64,000 bases of DNA from Microtetraspora fusca (GTDB taxonomy: Bacteria; Actinomycetota; Actinomycetes; Streptosporangiales; Streptosporangiaceae): assembly GCF_001570365.1 (NCBI RefSeq), contig NZ_BBYK01000039.1, forward strand, positions 186,001-250,000, in the 5' to 3' direction. Of this stretch, positions 52,185 through 60,161 are shown in pieces. Each line of letters begins with the position of its first letter. Positions within the stretch are counted from its first letter, which is position 1. The notes below the pieces were generated by a model, which had not been told where the DNA came from, searched no databases, and was given only the letters and a program-made list of their open reading frames with translations. The position numbers and the translations under genes were made by a program.

Positions 52185-52274
52185 GAGACCCCCCGCACAC
52201 CCGCCAGAGCCCGCTTATCCTTGCTGCCTTCCGGCCCTGGGGAGGTTCACAGGATGACGCCGCGCGAGGGGTCC
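52185..52274 (-). ncRNA. ffs: bacterial small signal recognition particle RNA (4.5S)
   Basis: The minus strand carries the universally conserved SRP domain IV apex: GAACCTCCCCAGG, GCCGGAAGGCAGCAAGG and ATAAGCGGGCTC. Flanking GGACCCCTCG and GCGGGGGGTCT pair to close the long hairpin, giving ends near 52274 and 52185. It pairs with Ffh to target membrane proteins. Location beside dnaX and a tRNA-Ser is typical of actinobacteria. Confidence 0.93.
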
Positions 52275-52372
52275 GCAGACAGTCTAACCACTCCCGCGCC
52301 GTGCCGAGGCCGGACAGCGCACCGGAAAAACTGTGGTCACCACAGGTCGGAAAGTCCGCTAAGCTTTTCGGC

Positions 52373-52458
52373 GGAGGATTCGCCTAGTTGGCCTAGGGCG
52401 CACGCTTGGAAAGCGTGTTGGGGGCAACCCCTCACGAGTTCGAATCTCGTATCCTCCG
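52373..52458 (+). tRNA. tRNA-Ser (anticodon GGA)
   Basis: The 86-base cloverleaf has acceptor stem GGAGGAT/ATCCTCC, D-loop with CCTAGTTGGCCTAGG, anticodon arm CACGC-TTGGAAA-GCGTG (GGA at 52408-52410), a long variable arm TTGGGGGCAACCCCTC and T arm with GTTCGAATC. The long variable arm and G discriminator identify tRNA-Ser reading UCC/UCU. CCA is not encoded. Confidence 0.96.
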
Positions 52459-52480
52459 CGCTTGGTTGAGCAGCAAGAAC

Positions 52481-52516
52481 ACGAAAGCCCCGGTCTGATA
52501 CAACCGGGGCTTTCGT
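52481..52516 (+). terminator. terminator after tRNA-Ser(GGA)
   Basis: ACGAAAGCCCCGG and CCGGGGCTTTCGT form a perfect 13-bp stem with a 10-base loop, 22 bases past the tRNA. Confidence 0.85.
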
Positions 52517-52760
52517 GCGTCTGGCCTCGGTTCGGGTCTCAGCAGACTCCCTGAAGAGGCTTCCTCGGGGCCGTCTCGGGCTCCCACGACGGGCCGTCCA
52601 CCCGCTCTACTGCGGGCATGCGCCCGCTCCGGCGCCCCGGTTGCCCCCTCACACCCGGCACAAGCCTCCAGCGGTCATGATTCTCTTCATAAGGGGCATC
52701 TGCGATGTGGATAGCATCGAGATGCGCAAGAGGATCACGCGCAAACTGGAGCGTCGCCGA

Positions 52761-53627
52761 ATGGATTTCGATGACCGGGCCGAACTCGACGCCTCTCAGG
52801 TGGACGACGTCGGGTCCAGCGGCATGTCCCGCGGCGGCGGGCTCGCGATCGGCGGCGGCGCCGTGGGCATCGTGGTGGTCGTCCTGGCCCTCGTCTTCGG
52901 CGTCGACCCGACCCAGCTCCTGAGCGGCGGCGGGCAGCCCACCCAGAGCGGCAGGTCCGCGAGCAGCGGCGACCTCGCCGCCCAGTGCAAGACCGGCGCG
53001 GACGCCGACCAGTCCGAGAAGTGCCGGGTCGTCGGCGTCGTCAACAGCCTCCAGAAGTACTGGAAGGGCAAGATCGACGGCTACCAGCAGGCCAAGACGA
53101 CGCTGTTCACCGGGGGCATCCAGACCGGCTGCGGCGCGGCCGACTCCTCAGTCGGCCCCTTCTACTGCTCGGCCGACCGGCGGGTCTACCTCGACCTCGG
53201 CTTCTTCGAGGAACTGCACAGCCAGTTCGGCGCCGAGGGTGGCCCGTTCGCGCAGGCGTACGTCATCGCCCACGAGTACGGGCACCACGTGCAGAACCTC
53301 CTCGGCGACATCTCCAAGGGCACCGGCCGGGGCGCCACCAGCGGCTCGGTACGGCTCGAACTGCAGGCCGACTGCTACGCCGGCGTCTGGGCGAAGAACG
53401 CGGTGAGCACCGGGTTCTTCGCCAAGCCCTTCAGCGACGCCGACATCCGCCAGGCGCTCGACGCCGCCTCCGCCGTCGGCGACGACCGCATCCAGGAGAA
53501 GGCGCGGGGCCGGGTCAGCCCGGAGAACTTCACGCACGGCACGTCCGCACAGCGAATGAAGTGGTTCAAAAACGGCTACGGCTCCGGCGATCCGCGACGC
53601 TGCGACACCTTCTCCGGGGCGATCTGA
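52761..53627 (+). CDS. neutral zinc metallopeptidase (YpfJ-like), membrane-anchored
   Basis: The 288-residue protein starts at ATG 52761 (MDFDDRAELDASQVDDVGSS) behind GGAG. One membrane helix (LAIGGGAVGIVVVVLALVFG) is followed by an extracellular domain with AQAYVIAHEYGHHVQNLLGD, a HExxH zinc site, and VRLELQADCYAGVWAKNA (third ligand Glu). Two Cys pairs (CKTG/CRVV and CGAAD/FYCSADRR) may form disulfides. It belongs to the predicted neutral zinc metallopeptidase family, widely conserved but of unknown substrate. Confidence 0.93.
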   Translation: MDFDDRAELDASQVDDVGSSGMSRGGGLAIGGGAVGIVVVVLALVFGVDPTQLLSGGGQPTQSGRSASSGDLAAQCKTGADADQSEKCRVVGVVNSLQKYWKGKIDGYQQAKTTLFTGGIQTGCGAADSSVGPFYCSADRRVYLDLGFFEELHSQFGAEGGPFAQAYVIAHEYGHHVQNLLGDISKGTGRGATSGSVRLELQADCYAGVWAKNAVSTGFFAKPFSDADIRQALDAASAVGDDRIQEKARGRVSPENFTHGTSAQRMKWFKNGYGSGDPRRCDTFSGAI

Positions 53628-53675
53628 CGAGATCCTCCACGTCGCGGAGCGGCTTTCTCTCCTAGACTACGTACT

Positions 53676-53972
53676 GTGATCTTTAAGTTGGTCGGCGACA
53701 AACGCCCTTACCCCGAGCACGGTCTGTCGAACCGCGAGTGGGCCCAGATCCCCCCGCGGCAGGTCAGGCTGGACTCGCTGATCACGACGAAGGCGGTCCT
53801 CGACCTGCACTCCCTGCTCGCCAGGGACTCCACTTTCTACGGCGACCTGTTCCCGCACGTGGTCCAGTGGAACGGCGACCTCTACCTGGAGGACGGCCTG
53901 CACCGGGCGCTGCGCGCCGCGCTGCACCAGCGTTCCGTGCTGCACGCCCGGGTGCTCGAACTCGACGGCTGA
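53676..53972 (+). CDS. conserved actinobacterial protein with leaderless start
   Basis: The 98-residue protein starts at GTG 53676. A TAGACT element (53663-53668 approximately) sits seven bases upstream with no Shine-Dalgarno, suggesting leaderless translation. It contains NREWAQIPPRQVRLDSLITT, DSTFYGDLFPHVVQWNGDLY and LEDGLHRALRAALHQRSVLH. The last segment recalls the nucleotide-binding edge of ParB-like domains, but the protein is shorter. Homologues sit beside tRNA-Ser and tadA in other actinobacteria. Function unknown. Confidence 0.82.
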   Translation: MIFKLVGDKRPYPEHGLSNREWAQIPPRQVRLDSLITTKAVLDLHSLLARDSTFYGDLFPHVVQWNGDLYLEDGLHRALRAALHQRSVLHARVLELDG

Positions 53973-54011
53973 GCCACGCCGCCCGGACAGGGGGCGACAT
54001 GAAAGGCGACA

Positions 54012-54042
54012 GAGCCGCCGACCTCGCGCAGGTCGGCGGCTC
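54012..54042. terminator. hairpin after the 98-residue protein gene
   Basis: GAGCCGCCGACCT-CGCGC-AGGTCGGCGGCTC is a perfect 13-bp stem 39 bases past the stop at 53972. Its arm sequence recurs in the tRNA-Ser(CGA) terminator at 54154-54189. Confidence 0.7.
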
Positions 54043-54106
54043 TTGCGTTGATCAGCGGGATCAGGTGTCCACAGGGCACAACGCGGAGGTCGGTACCTTC
54101 ATGGCT

Positions 54107-54145
54107 CCCCATGGCCATGGCGGCTCTTGAGCCGCGCCCATGGGG
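54107..54145. repeat. nested palindrome between convergent terminators
   Basis: CCCCATGG (54107) and CCATGGGG (54138) flank an inner perfect hairpin GCGGCTC-TT-GAGCCGC. It lies between the terminators of the facing transcription units; role unknown. Confidence 0.55.
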
Positions 54146-54153
54146 ATGAAAGC

Positions 54154-54189
54154 GAGAGAGCCGCTGACCCGTAGGTCGGCGGCTCTCTC
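54154..54189 (-). terminator. terminator of tRNA-Ser(CGA)
   Basis: On the minus strand GAGAGAGCCGCCGACC and GGTCAGCGGCTCTCTC form a 16-bp stem with one mismatch around TACG, eight bases after the tRNA. Confidence 0.75.
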
Positions 54190-54196
54190 GTGCTGG

Positions 54197-54281
54197 CGGT
54201 GGCGGTGGGATTTGAACCCACGGTAGGTTGCCCTACACACGCTTTCGAGGCGTGCGCCCTCGGCCACTAGGCGACGCCACC
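54197..54281 (-). tRNA. tRNA-Ser (anticodon CGA)
   Basis: The 85-base minus-strand cloverleaf has acceptor GGTGGCG/CGCCACC, D arm CCTAGTGGCCGAGGG, anticodon arm CACGC-CTCGAAA-GCGTG (CGA), a long variable arm and T arm GTGGGTTCAAATCCCAC with G discriminator. It reads UCG, a common serine codon in high-GC genomes. It lies opposite tadA's 3' end. Confidence 0.95.
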
Positions 54282-54325
54282 GTTGGTCAGCTTACCGGAC
54301 AAACGCCTATGCCCGCGCCGTCGTT

Positions 54326-54793
54326 TCAGGGCCGGCGCCGGGCGAAGAAGTCGGTGAGAACGGCGGAGCACTCCGCGGCGAGCACCCCGCGGACGACCTC
54401 GGGCCGGTGGTTGAGCCGGCGATCCCGCACCACGTCCCAGAGCGAGCCCACGGCCCCCGCCTTGTCGTCGTCCGCGCCGTACACGACACGATCGACGCGG
54501 GCCTGCACGGCGGCGCCCGCGCACATCGTGCAGGGTTCGAGAGTGACGACCAGGGTGCAGCCGGTGAGCCGCCACTCGCCGCGCGCCTCGGCGGCGGATC
54601 GCAGCGCCAGGACCTCCGCGTGCGCGGTGGGATCCGCGCTCGCCTCGCGGTCGTTGCCCGCCTCCGCCACGATCGCGCCGTCCGCGTCAAGCACGACGGC
54701 GCCGACCGGGACCTCTCCCCGCTCGCCCGCGCGTACGGCCTGCGCGAGCGCCCGTCGCATGGCCGCCTCGTACGCCGAGGACGGGCCGATCAC
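54326..54793 (-). CDS. tadA: tRNA-specific adenosine deaminase TadA
   Basis: The 155-residue enzyme converts A34 of tRNA-Arg(ACG) to inosine. Zinc/catalytic motifs are PTAHAEVLAL (His, Glu) and TLEPCTMCAGA (two Cys), with VPVGAVVLDADG and VYGADDDKAGAVGSLWD. The GTG start overlaps the stop of the preceding gene (GTGA at 54790-54793), coupling it to the tadA-associated genes. Confidence 0.96.
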   Translation of the reverse strand: MIGPSSAYEAAMRRALAQAVRAGERGEVPVGAVVLDADGAIVAEAGNDREASADPTAHAEVLALRSAAEARGEWRLTGCTLVVTLEPCTMCAGAAVQARVDRVVYGADDDKAGAVGSLWDVVRDRRLNHRPEVVRGVLAAECSAVLTDFFARRRP

Positions 54794-55269
54794 CGCAAGC
54801 GGTCGAGTTCGTCTGCGAAGGACAGCCGCTCGGCGATCACGGAGAGGACGTCGGCGGGCAGCCCCTCCTCCACGCTCAGCTCCAGCAGTTCCTCCGAGCT
54901 CACCCCGAGGTCAGCGAGCAGTTCGAAGTCGCCCGCCGGCCGGACCCCGAGGTCGGACGACTCCCTGTCGACCGCCACGCCGGCGAGGTCGGTGAAGATC
55001 TCTCCCAACGGGTCGCTCAGGCCGGACTGCGCGTCGGAGAGGAAGACCCGCAGGTCGAGGTCGTTCTCGTACCGGACGATGGCGAACCACTCGTCCTCGA
55101 CCTCGACGCAGAGCAGGACGAGCTCGTCGCCTTCGAGGCCGAGTGCCTCCTGTACGGCGTCGCCCAGATCGTCGGCGATCTCCGCCGAGCTGAGGTCGAC
55201 CTCGGCTCCGGTCCAGCCGCCGTCGGTCTTCACGAAGGCGGCGGAGAAGAGATTGGATCTCGAGGGCAT
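54790..55269 (-). CDS. tRNA adenosine deaminase-associated protein (copy adjacent to tadA)
   Basis: The 159-residue acidic protein starts at ATG 55269 (MPSRSNLFSAAFVKTDGGWT). It includes DELVLLCVEVEDEWFAIVRY, NDLDLRVFLSDAQSG and FELLADLGVSSEELLELSVE, matching the family always found beside tadA in actinobacteria. It has no enzyme motif; it may modulate TadA or a partner. A second, divergent copy lies 16 bases upstream, also on the minus strand. Confidence 0.87.
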   Translation of the reverse strand: MPSRSNLFSAAFVKTDGGWTGAEVDLSSAEIADDLGDAVQEALGLEGDELVLLCVEVEDEWFAIVRYENDLDLRVFLSDAQSGLSDPLGEIFTDLAGVAVDRESSDLGVRPAGDFELLADLGVSSEELLELSVEEGLPADVLSVIAERLSFADELDRLR

Positions 55270-55285
55270 GGCCGGGCTCCCGAGG

Positions 55286-55774
55286 TCAGCCGATAGCGGC
55301 GTCGACGGCACGTTCAAACGGCTGGGAGAACCCCAGCCGCGCGGCGATGCTCGAAAGCACCTCGTCAGGAAGAAGGTCGAGGTCTCCGGAGAGCGCGCCG
55401 AGTTCCATCTCGTCCAGCCCTAGGTCGGCGAAGATCGACAGATCGCCGGCGGGTAGCACGCTGTCCAGCTCCTCCTCTTCGGGGATGGGGACGTCGAGGT
55501 AATCAAGGACCTGCTGCGCGAGCGGCCAGTCCCAGGAGGCAGTGATGTCGGACAGGAAAACGGTCACACGCTCACCGAAGACTCGCAGCGCCACGAAGAA
55601 GTCATCCCCAACGGCGACCAGGCCAATCGTGGTGCCCATGCTCGGCGTCTGGCGGAGCGCGTGGATCAACCCGTGTAGATCGGAAGTCAGCCCCACCGGC
55701 AGCATCTCGGCTTCCCAGCGGTCGTCCTCGCGATAGACCACGATGGCGAAGTCCAGCGCGTCCTCGTCTGTCAT
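55286..55774 (-). CDS. tRNA adenosine deaminase-associated protein (second copy)
   Basis: The 162-residue acidic protein starts at ATG 55774, six bases after GGTGGGG; ATG 55780 is an alternative. It has the same layout as its neighbour: DDFFVALRVFGERVTVFLSD, GDLSIFADLGLDEMELGALS and PDEVLSSIAARLGF. The two are tandem paralogues of one family (AIVVYREDDRW against AAFVKTDGGW at the N-terminus). The pair probably forms homo- or heteromers. Confidence 0.85.
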   Translation of the reverse strand: MTDEDALDFAIVVYREDDRWEAEMLPVGLTSDLHGLIHALRQTPSMGTTIGLVAVGDDFFVALRVFGERVTVFLSDITASWDWPLAQQVLDYLDVPIPEEEELDSVLPAGDLSIFADLGLDEMELGALSGDLDLLPDEVLSSIAARLGFSQPFERAVDAAIG

Positions 55775-55900
55775 CGTCATCCCCACCGATGCGGTCCCAA
55801 CGTCAGGCAATCGTCCCAGACTCCGGTCCCAACCGTACGGCTTCCGCGCCAAATTGTGATCAAAACCGGCGGTGACGTTCGTCCCTATTGCCATGGACGG

Positions 55901-55906
55901 TACCTT
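55901..55906 (+). promoter_or_regulatory. -10 element for leaderless upp transcript
   Basis: TACCTT lies seven bases before ATG 55914 with no Shine-Dalgarno between them, the spacing of leaderless actinobacterial genes. Confidence 0.5.
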
Positions 55907-55913
55907 CTGTGGC

Positions 55914-56552
55914 ATGGAAAGCCTCGTCGTTGACCATCCTCTCGTCGCCCACAAGCTGACCACGCTGCGTGACGTCCGCACCGACTCCCCGACGTTCCGC
56001 CGCCTCGCCGACGAACTGGTCACGCTGCTCGCGTACGAGGCGACCCGAGACGTCCGCATCACGGACGTGACCGTGCAGACCCCGCTCGCGCCCGCCCACG
56101 GCATACGGCTGTCGCGCCCCGCGCCGCTCGTGGTGCCGATCCTGCGGGCCGGCCTCGGCATGCTCGACGGGATGATGCGCCTGCTCCCCACGGCCGAGGT
56201 CGGCTTCCTCGGCATGATCCGCAACGAGTCCACCCTCCAGGCCGAGACGTACGCGACCCGCCTGCCCGAGGACCTCTCCGGCCGGCAGTGCTACGTGCTC
56301 GACCCGATGCTGGCCACCGGAGGCACGCTCGGCGCGGCGATCCAGTTCCTCTTCGACCGGGGAGCCGAGGACGTCACCGCGCTCTGCCTGCTCGCGGCGC
56401 CCGAGGGCGTGGCGTACCTGGACAAGATGTTCCAGGGCTCGGGCAAGCCGATCCGCGTGGTGACGGCGGGCATGGACGAGCGGCTCAACGAGAACGGGTA
56501 CATCGTCCCGGGGCTCGGCGACGCCGGCGACCGCCTCTACGGCGTCGTCTGA
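55914..56552 (+). CDS. upp: uracil phosphoribosyltransferase
   Basis: The 212-residue enzyme makes UMP from uracil and PRPP in pyrimidine salvage. It has [20 protein letters not shown] at the start, [15 protein letters not shown], the PRPP-binding loop [20 protein letters not shown] and the C-terminal uracil site [18 protein letters not shown]. Start ATG 55914 follows a leaderless-type -10; an in-frame ATG at 55872 would extend into the promoter. Confidence 0.97.
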   Translation: MESLVVDHPLVAHKLTTLRDVRTDSPTFRRLADELVTLLAYEATRDVRITDVTVQTPLAPAHGIRLSRPAPLVVPILRAGLGMLDGMMRLLPTAEVGFLGMIRNESTLQAETYATRLPEDLSGRQCYVLDPMLATGGTLGAAIQFLFDRGAEDVTALCLLAAPEGVAYLDKMFQGSGKPIRVVTAGMDERLNENGYIVPGLGDAGDRLYGVV

Positions 56553-56666
56553 ACTTTTCCCAGACTTTCCCGCGTCTAGTTACACCATGTACTCGTCTGG
56601 GTACGTAGAGTAACGACGACGTGTCTTTGCGTTCCCGGCCACCGGGGTCGCTCATCAGGGGGAGTC

Positions 56667-56885
56667 ATGAGTCAGCTTCCGCATGGCGGACGCTACGAGT
56701 TGGTCGAGGCCGTGCTCCGCGACGAGTTCGCGGGTATCCACCCCGCCGCCACCGTGACACGGTGCATCGAGGTCGCCCACCACGGCGCCGAGGAGGTCAC
56801 CGGCCACGCGTACCCCGCCCTGGTCGAGCGAATCGCGCGCAAGCACCTACAGGTTCTCGCCGTGTTCGCCGAAGGGCGCGCATGA
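56667..56885 (+). CDS. small three-helix protein (dimerisation-domain type), unknown
   Basis: The 72-residue protein starts at ATG 56667 behind GGGGGAG. Three predicted helices (RYELVEAVLRDEFAGI, TVTRCIEVAHHGAEEVTG, YPALVERIARKHLQVLAVF) resemble the small three-helix-bundle dimerisation domains common in actinobacteria. No function is known. Confidence 0.7.
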   Translation: MSQLPHGGRYELVEAVLRDEFAGIHPAATVTRCIEVAHHGAEEVTGHAYPALVERIARKHLQVLAVFAEGRA

Positions 56886-56957
56886 CCGTCGACACCGAAG
56901 CCGGTTCTTCCGGTTTTACCGCTTTACCGAAGTAGGCGCCTGGGTAATCTATTGGTC

Positions 56958-57134
56958 ATGGGAGTGGTGACGGCGGTGCAGCTCAAGAAAGTAGTGAAGT
57001 GGGGAGCGGTCGGTCTGGTGGCCTTCTACCTGTTGTCGAGGCCTGATGACGCGGCGCACACGGTGCAAGGCGCCGTCAGCGGCGTCATGAAGGCGGCGGA
57101 CTCGATGGCGCAGTTCTTCGCCAAGCTGACATGA
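56958..57134 (+). CDS. small membrane protein coupled to the PH-domain gene
   Basis: The 58-residue protein starts at ATG 56958, seven bases after TAATCT (56945-56950), so it is probably leaderless. It has one membrane helix (WGAVGLVAFYLLSRP) and a small amphipathic C-terminus. Its stop overlaps the next ATG (ATGA), showing coupling with the PH-domain membrane protein. Confidence 0.7.
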   Translation: MGVVTAVQLKKVVKWGAVGLVAFYLLSRPDDAAHTVQGAVSGVMKAADSMAQFFAKLT

Positions 57135-57661
57135 GATTAGTGACCCACGGGGACTCCGCCCCGTCGTCGGTCAACCGTTACCTCCTCCCCCACGAACACC
57201 AGGTCATCATGGTGCGGCGGCACCCCGCCGTACTTCTCAGGCCCGTCGGCGAGATCTTCGGCGGGCTGATCGTGGCAGGCCTCCTCAGCAAGTGGCTGAG
57301 CGATGCCGGAGGCGGCGAGGCACTCGTCGTCGTCTGGTGGGCCTGGCTGCTGCTCCTCATCCGCTTCGTCTGGAAGGTCGCGGAGTGGTCGGTCGACTAC
57401 TTCGTGGTCACGTCCCAGCGCATGCTCCTCACCACGGGCCTGATCACGCGCAGGGTCGCGATGATGCCACTGGCGAAGGTCACCGACATGAGCTTCCAGC
57501 GCTCACTGCTGGGCCGGATGCTCGGTTACGGAGAGTTCGTCATGGAGTCGGCCGGCCAAGATCAGGCCCTGCGCACGGTTCCCTTTATCCCCTACCCCGA
57601 GACCCTGTATCTCGAGGTCTGTCAGATGATCTTCCCGAGCAAGGACGATGCGGACGACTGA
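57131..57661 (+). CDS. bacterial PH-domain membrane protein (bPH2/YdbS-like)
   Basis: The 176-residue protein starts at ATG 57131 inside the preceding stop. Two membrane helices (EIFGGLIVAGLLSKWL and VVVWWAWLLLLIRFVWKV) precede a bacterial PH domain: YFVVTSQRMLLTTGLITRRV, MMPLAKVTDMSFQRSLLGRM and YGEFVMESAGQDQALRTVPF. Such proteins are cytoplasmic-face membrane proteins of unclear role, some linked to envelope stress. Confidence 0.9.
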   Translation: MRLVTHGDSAPSSVNRYLLPHEHQVIMVRRHPAVLLRPVGEIFGGLIVAGLLSKWLSDAGGGEALVVVWWAWLLLLIRFVWKVAEWSVDYFVVTSQRMLLTTGLITRRVAMMPLAKVTDMSFQRSLLGRMLGYGEFVMESAGQDQALRTVPFIPYPETLYLEVCQMIFPSKDDADD

Positions 57662-57782
57662 TGGCCCGTGAGGCTGTGATCGAACCTTCACCGTGGCGAT
57701 TCCTGACCAAGGGTTACACGATTCGCTAGCTTCATGCCATTATGACGTGACCATTGACCATTTTCCCGCCCTGAGAGATCAG

Positions 57783-59111
57783 ATGCCGAGTCAGGGAACC
57801 ATCGGTGACCGCGTCCGCGGACTGCGGTTGAGCAGGCGCATGTCTCAGGCCCAGCTGGCCGGACCCGACCTTTCCGACAGTTATGTCTCGCTCATCGAGT
57901 CCGGAAAGCGAACGCCCACGCCAGTCGTGGCGCGACTGCTCGCGGAACGGCTCGGATGCACCACTGAGTTCCTCCTGCACGGGATCGAACCACGGCAACG
58001 CATCGACACCGAGCTGGGTCTCCGTCACGCCCAGCTCGAGCTTTTCCACGGCGATCCGGCAATTGCGGCCGACCGTTTCGGCGACATTGTCAAGGCCGCA
58101 GGCGAGGAGAACGCGATGCTCGCCGCGCACGCCCAGCTCGGGCTCGCGCGGGCGCTGGAGGCTCAGGGGCTCACCGGCTCCGCGGTCGAGGCGTACGAAC
58201 GGCTGCGCAGGGAGGCGACCGCGCACCCCGAGCGTCTCGCCGATCTGCCCATCACCGTCGCTCTCTGTCGCTGTTACCAGCGGGCCGGTGACACGCTGCG
58301 CGCCCGGGACCTGGGTGCGCAGGCGCTGTCCCAGGTGGAGCCGCTCGGCATCGATCACGGCGAGCTGGCGATGGAACTCGCCGACGCGCTGGCCGAGACC
58401 GAGACCGGCCTCCCGTACGTCGAGCGCGTCCTGGCCGCGCACGACACTCCGGAGTGCGCCGACCGCAGCGGCGAGGTGATGGCGCTCTGGAAGGCGAGCG
58501 TCACCGCCTCCGAAGGCGAGGACTCGGCCCTCGCCGTACAGCTCGCGGAGGACGCGATCGCGACCGGCCGGCCCGAGCGGCTCGCGTTCCGCTTCGCCCG
58601 GATCGCGATGAACTGGGCGAGGATCTCCTCGGCGGCCGCCGAGGACACCGATTTGGACCGAGCCAACGAGTACGCCGCGTCCGCGACGCAGATCCTCGCC
58701 GAACTGCCCGGCAGGGTGGCCGAGCACGCGCGCAGCCTGATCGTGCTGTCGCACGTACGCTTCCGTTCGGGTGACGTCGAAGCGGCGACGGATTTCGCCG
58801 TACGGGCGCTCGATCTGCTCGCAGGGACGCGAGGGACGGTGCCGGCCACCGCCCATCTCGTGCTGGCCGAGATCGCCTTGGCACGCTCCCAGGACGCCGG
58901 TCCGGCTCTGCGGACGGCGCAGGAGCTGCTGGAAGGGACCGCCACCGGCATCGACCGGGAGACCGCCCGCGCCTGGCGCCAGCTCGGCGACCTCTGGGGA
59001 CAGGCCGGTTCCGGCGAGGAGCAGGCCAGGGCGTATCGTAGGGCTCTCGAAGCCGTCGGAATCCGCGCGAACATGCCGGGGTCCACCGCATCGGCGGCGC
59101 TCGTCCGATAA
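57783..59111 (+). CDS. XRE-family regulator with TPR domain
   Basis: The 442-residue protein starts at ATG 57783. An N-terminal HTH (GDRVRGLRLSRRMSQAQLAG, SDSYVSLIESGKRTPTPVVA, LLAERLGCTTEFLLHG) occupies about residues 8-68. The rest is helical TPR-like repeats (LGLRHAQLELFHGDPAIAAD, AQLGLARALEAQGLTGSAVE, ARAWRQLGDLWGQAGSGEEQ). It resembles peptide- or metabolite-responsive HTH-TPR regulators of actinomycetes. The ligand is unknown. Confidence 0.9.
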   Translation: MPSQGTIGDRVRGLRLSRRMSQAQLAGPDLSDSYVSLIESGKRTPTPVVARLLAERLGCTTEFLLHGIEPRQRIDTELGLRHAQLELFHGDPAIAADRFGDIVKAAGEENAMLAAHAQLGLARALEAQGLTGSAVEAYERLRREATAHPERLADLPITVALCRCYQRAGDTLRARDLGAQALSQVEPLGIDHGELAMELADALAETETGLPYVERVLAAHDTPECADRSGEVMALWKASVTASEGEDSALAVQLAEDAIATGRPERLAFRFARIAMNWARISSAAAEDTDLDRANEYAASATQILAELPGRVAEHARSLIVLSHVRFRSGDVEAATDFAVRALDLLAGTRGTVPATAHLVLAEIALARSQDAGPALRTAQELLEGTATGIDRETARAWRQLGDLWGQAGSGEEQARAYRRALEAVGIRANMPGSTASAALVR

Positions 59112-59206
59112 CCCTCCCTGAGCTCGCGGCCCGTTCGGGGGCTCTGGAATAATCAGGGTCGACCGGTCATTGACTCATCGGATGACTGTCCCCCGAGGAG
59201 GCGGAT

Positions 59207-59896
59207 GTGAGCCTGCGTACCGCGCAACGGGCGTCACTGGTCGACCAGGTGATCGATCAGCTCAAGGAGCAGATCACCTCTGGCTCCTGGCAGATGAACG
59301 CCAAGATCCCCACGGAGACCGTGCTGGCGGAGCACCTCGGTGTCGGCCGGAACACCGTACGTGAGGCGGTGCGGGCCCTCACCCACGCCGGCTTGCTGGA
59401 GTGCCGCCAGGGCGACGGCACGTACGTGCGGGCCACGAGCGAGCTGTCCGGCGCGATGGCGCGCCGGCTGCGCGCCGCCGAGCAGTTGGAGATCCTCGAG
59501 GTCCGCCGGGCGTTCGAGGTGGAGGCCGCGCGGCTCGCGGCCACGCGCCGTACGGCGGAGGACATCGAGAAGATCGAGAAGGCTCTCTCCAAGCGCGAGG
59601 AGACCTGGTCCGGCGGGCACGTGGACGCGTTCGTGGAAGCCGATCTGGAGTTCCATATCGCCGTCGTCGAGGCGACGCACAACCGCGTGCTGATGGACCT
59701 GTACGGCGACTTCGCGGCCGCGCTGCGCGCCAGCATCGCGGCGGCGGGCGGCTCGCTGAAGCAGAACTACATCCCGCACGACGCGATCGTGCGCGCGATC
59801 GTGGCCGGTGACGCCGCGGCGGCCGAGCGGGCCGGACACGCGTGCATCGAGCACATCCTGATCGCCCTCACCGAGTCGCAGGACCTCGCGGGCTGA
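59207..59896 (+). CDS. FadR-subfamily GntR transcriptional regulator
   Basis: The 229-residue protein starts at GTG 59207 behind CGAGGAGG. Winged helix: DQVIDQLKEQITSGSWQMNA, AEHLGVGRNTVREAVRALTH, AGLLECRQGDGTYVRA. An FCD domain follows (LEILEVRRAFEVEAARLAAT, EADLEFHIAVVEATHNRVLM, HDAIVRAIVAGDAAAAERAG) whose Asp/His residues often bind metal and an organic-acid effector. It stands alone, with no divergent target. Confidence 0.9.
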   Translation: MSLRTAQRASLVDQVIDQLKEQITSGSWQMNAKIPTETVLAEHLGVGRNTVREAVRALTHAGLLECRQGDGTYVRATSELSGAMARRLRAAEQLEILEVRRAFEVEAARLAATRRTAEDIEKIEKALSKREETWSGGHVDAFVEADLEFHIAVVEATHNRVLMDLYGDFAAALRASIAAAGGSLKQNYIPHDAIVRAIVAGDAAAAERAGHACIEHILIALTESQDLAG

Positions 59897-60161
59897 GTCC
59901 CGGCGGACTCTCGACTCTCATTTCACGCGACCGATCCCAGCCCACTGATCGGCGCGCACGCTGCCCCCGGCCTTCCCTCTTCACCCGGCCGATCCCAGCC
60001 GGTCGATCCGGGCACGGCTGTTTCGGTCCGCCAACCCATTTCTTGCGGCTGGCCCACGTCGACTCCCCCTTTGCGGGGACGGCCTCGGCCAACCCAGCAA
60101 CTTTGGCGACCGGTCTCGCCCGGCCGCCCTTATGCGCTCCGCGCTCGTTGCGTCAACGGGC

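Noticed and set aside
49931-52387. 818-codon plus-strand frame opposite dnaX and ffs
   Set aside because: Antisense to dnaX, overlapping the SRP RNA; no recognisable protein.
52373-54281. tRNA-Ser pair as integration sites
   Set aside because: The flanking genes are syntenic housekeeping genes and no partial tRNA copies are visible.
59931-60000. Repeated CCGATCCCAGCC in the gap before dnaN
   Set aside because: Two copies only, no inverted partner or regular spacing; no operator can be argued.
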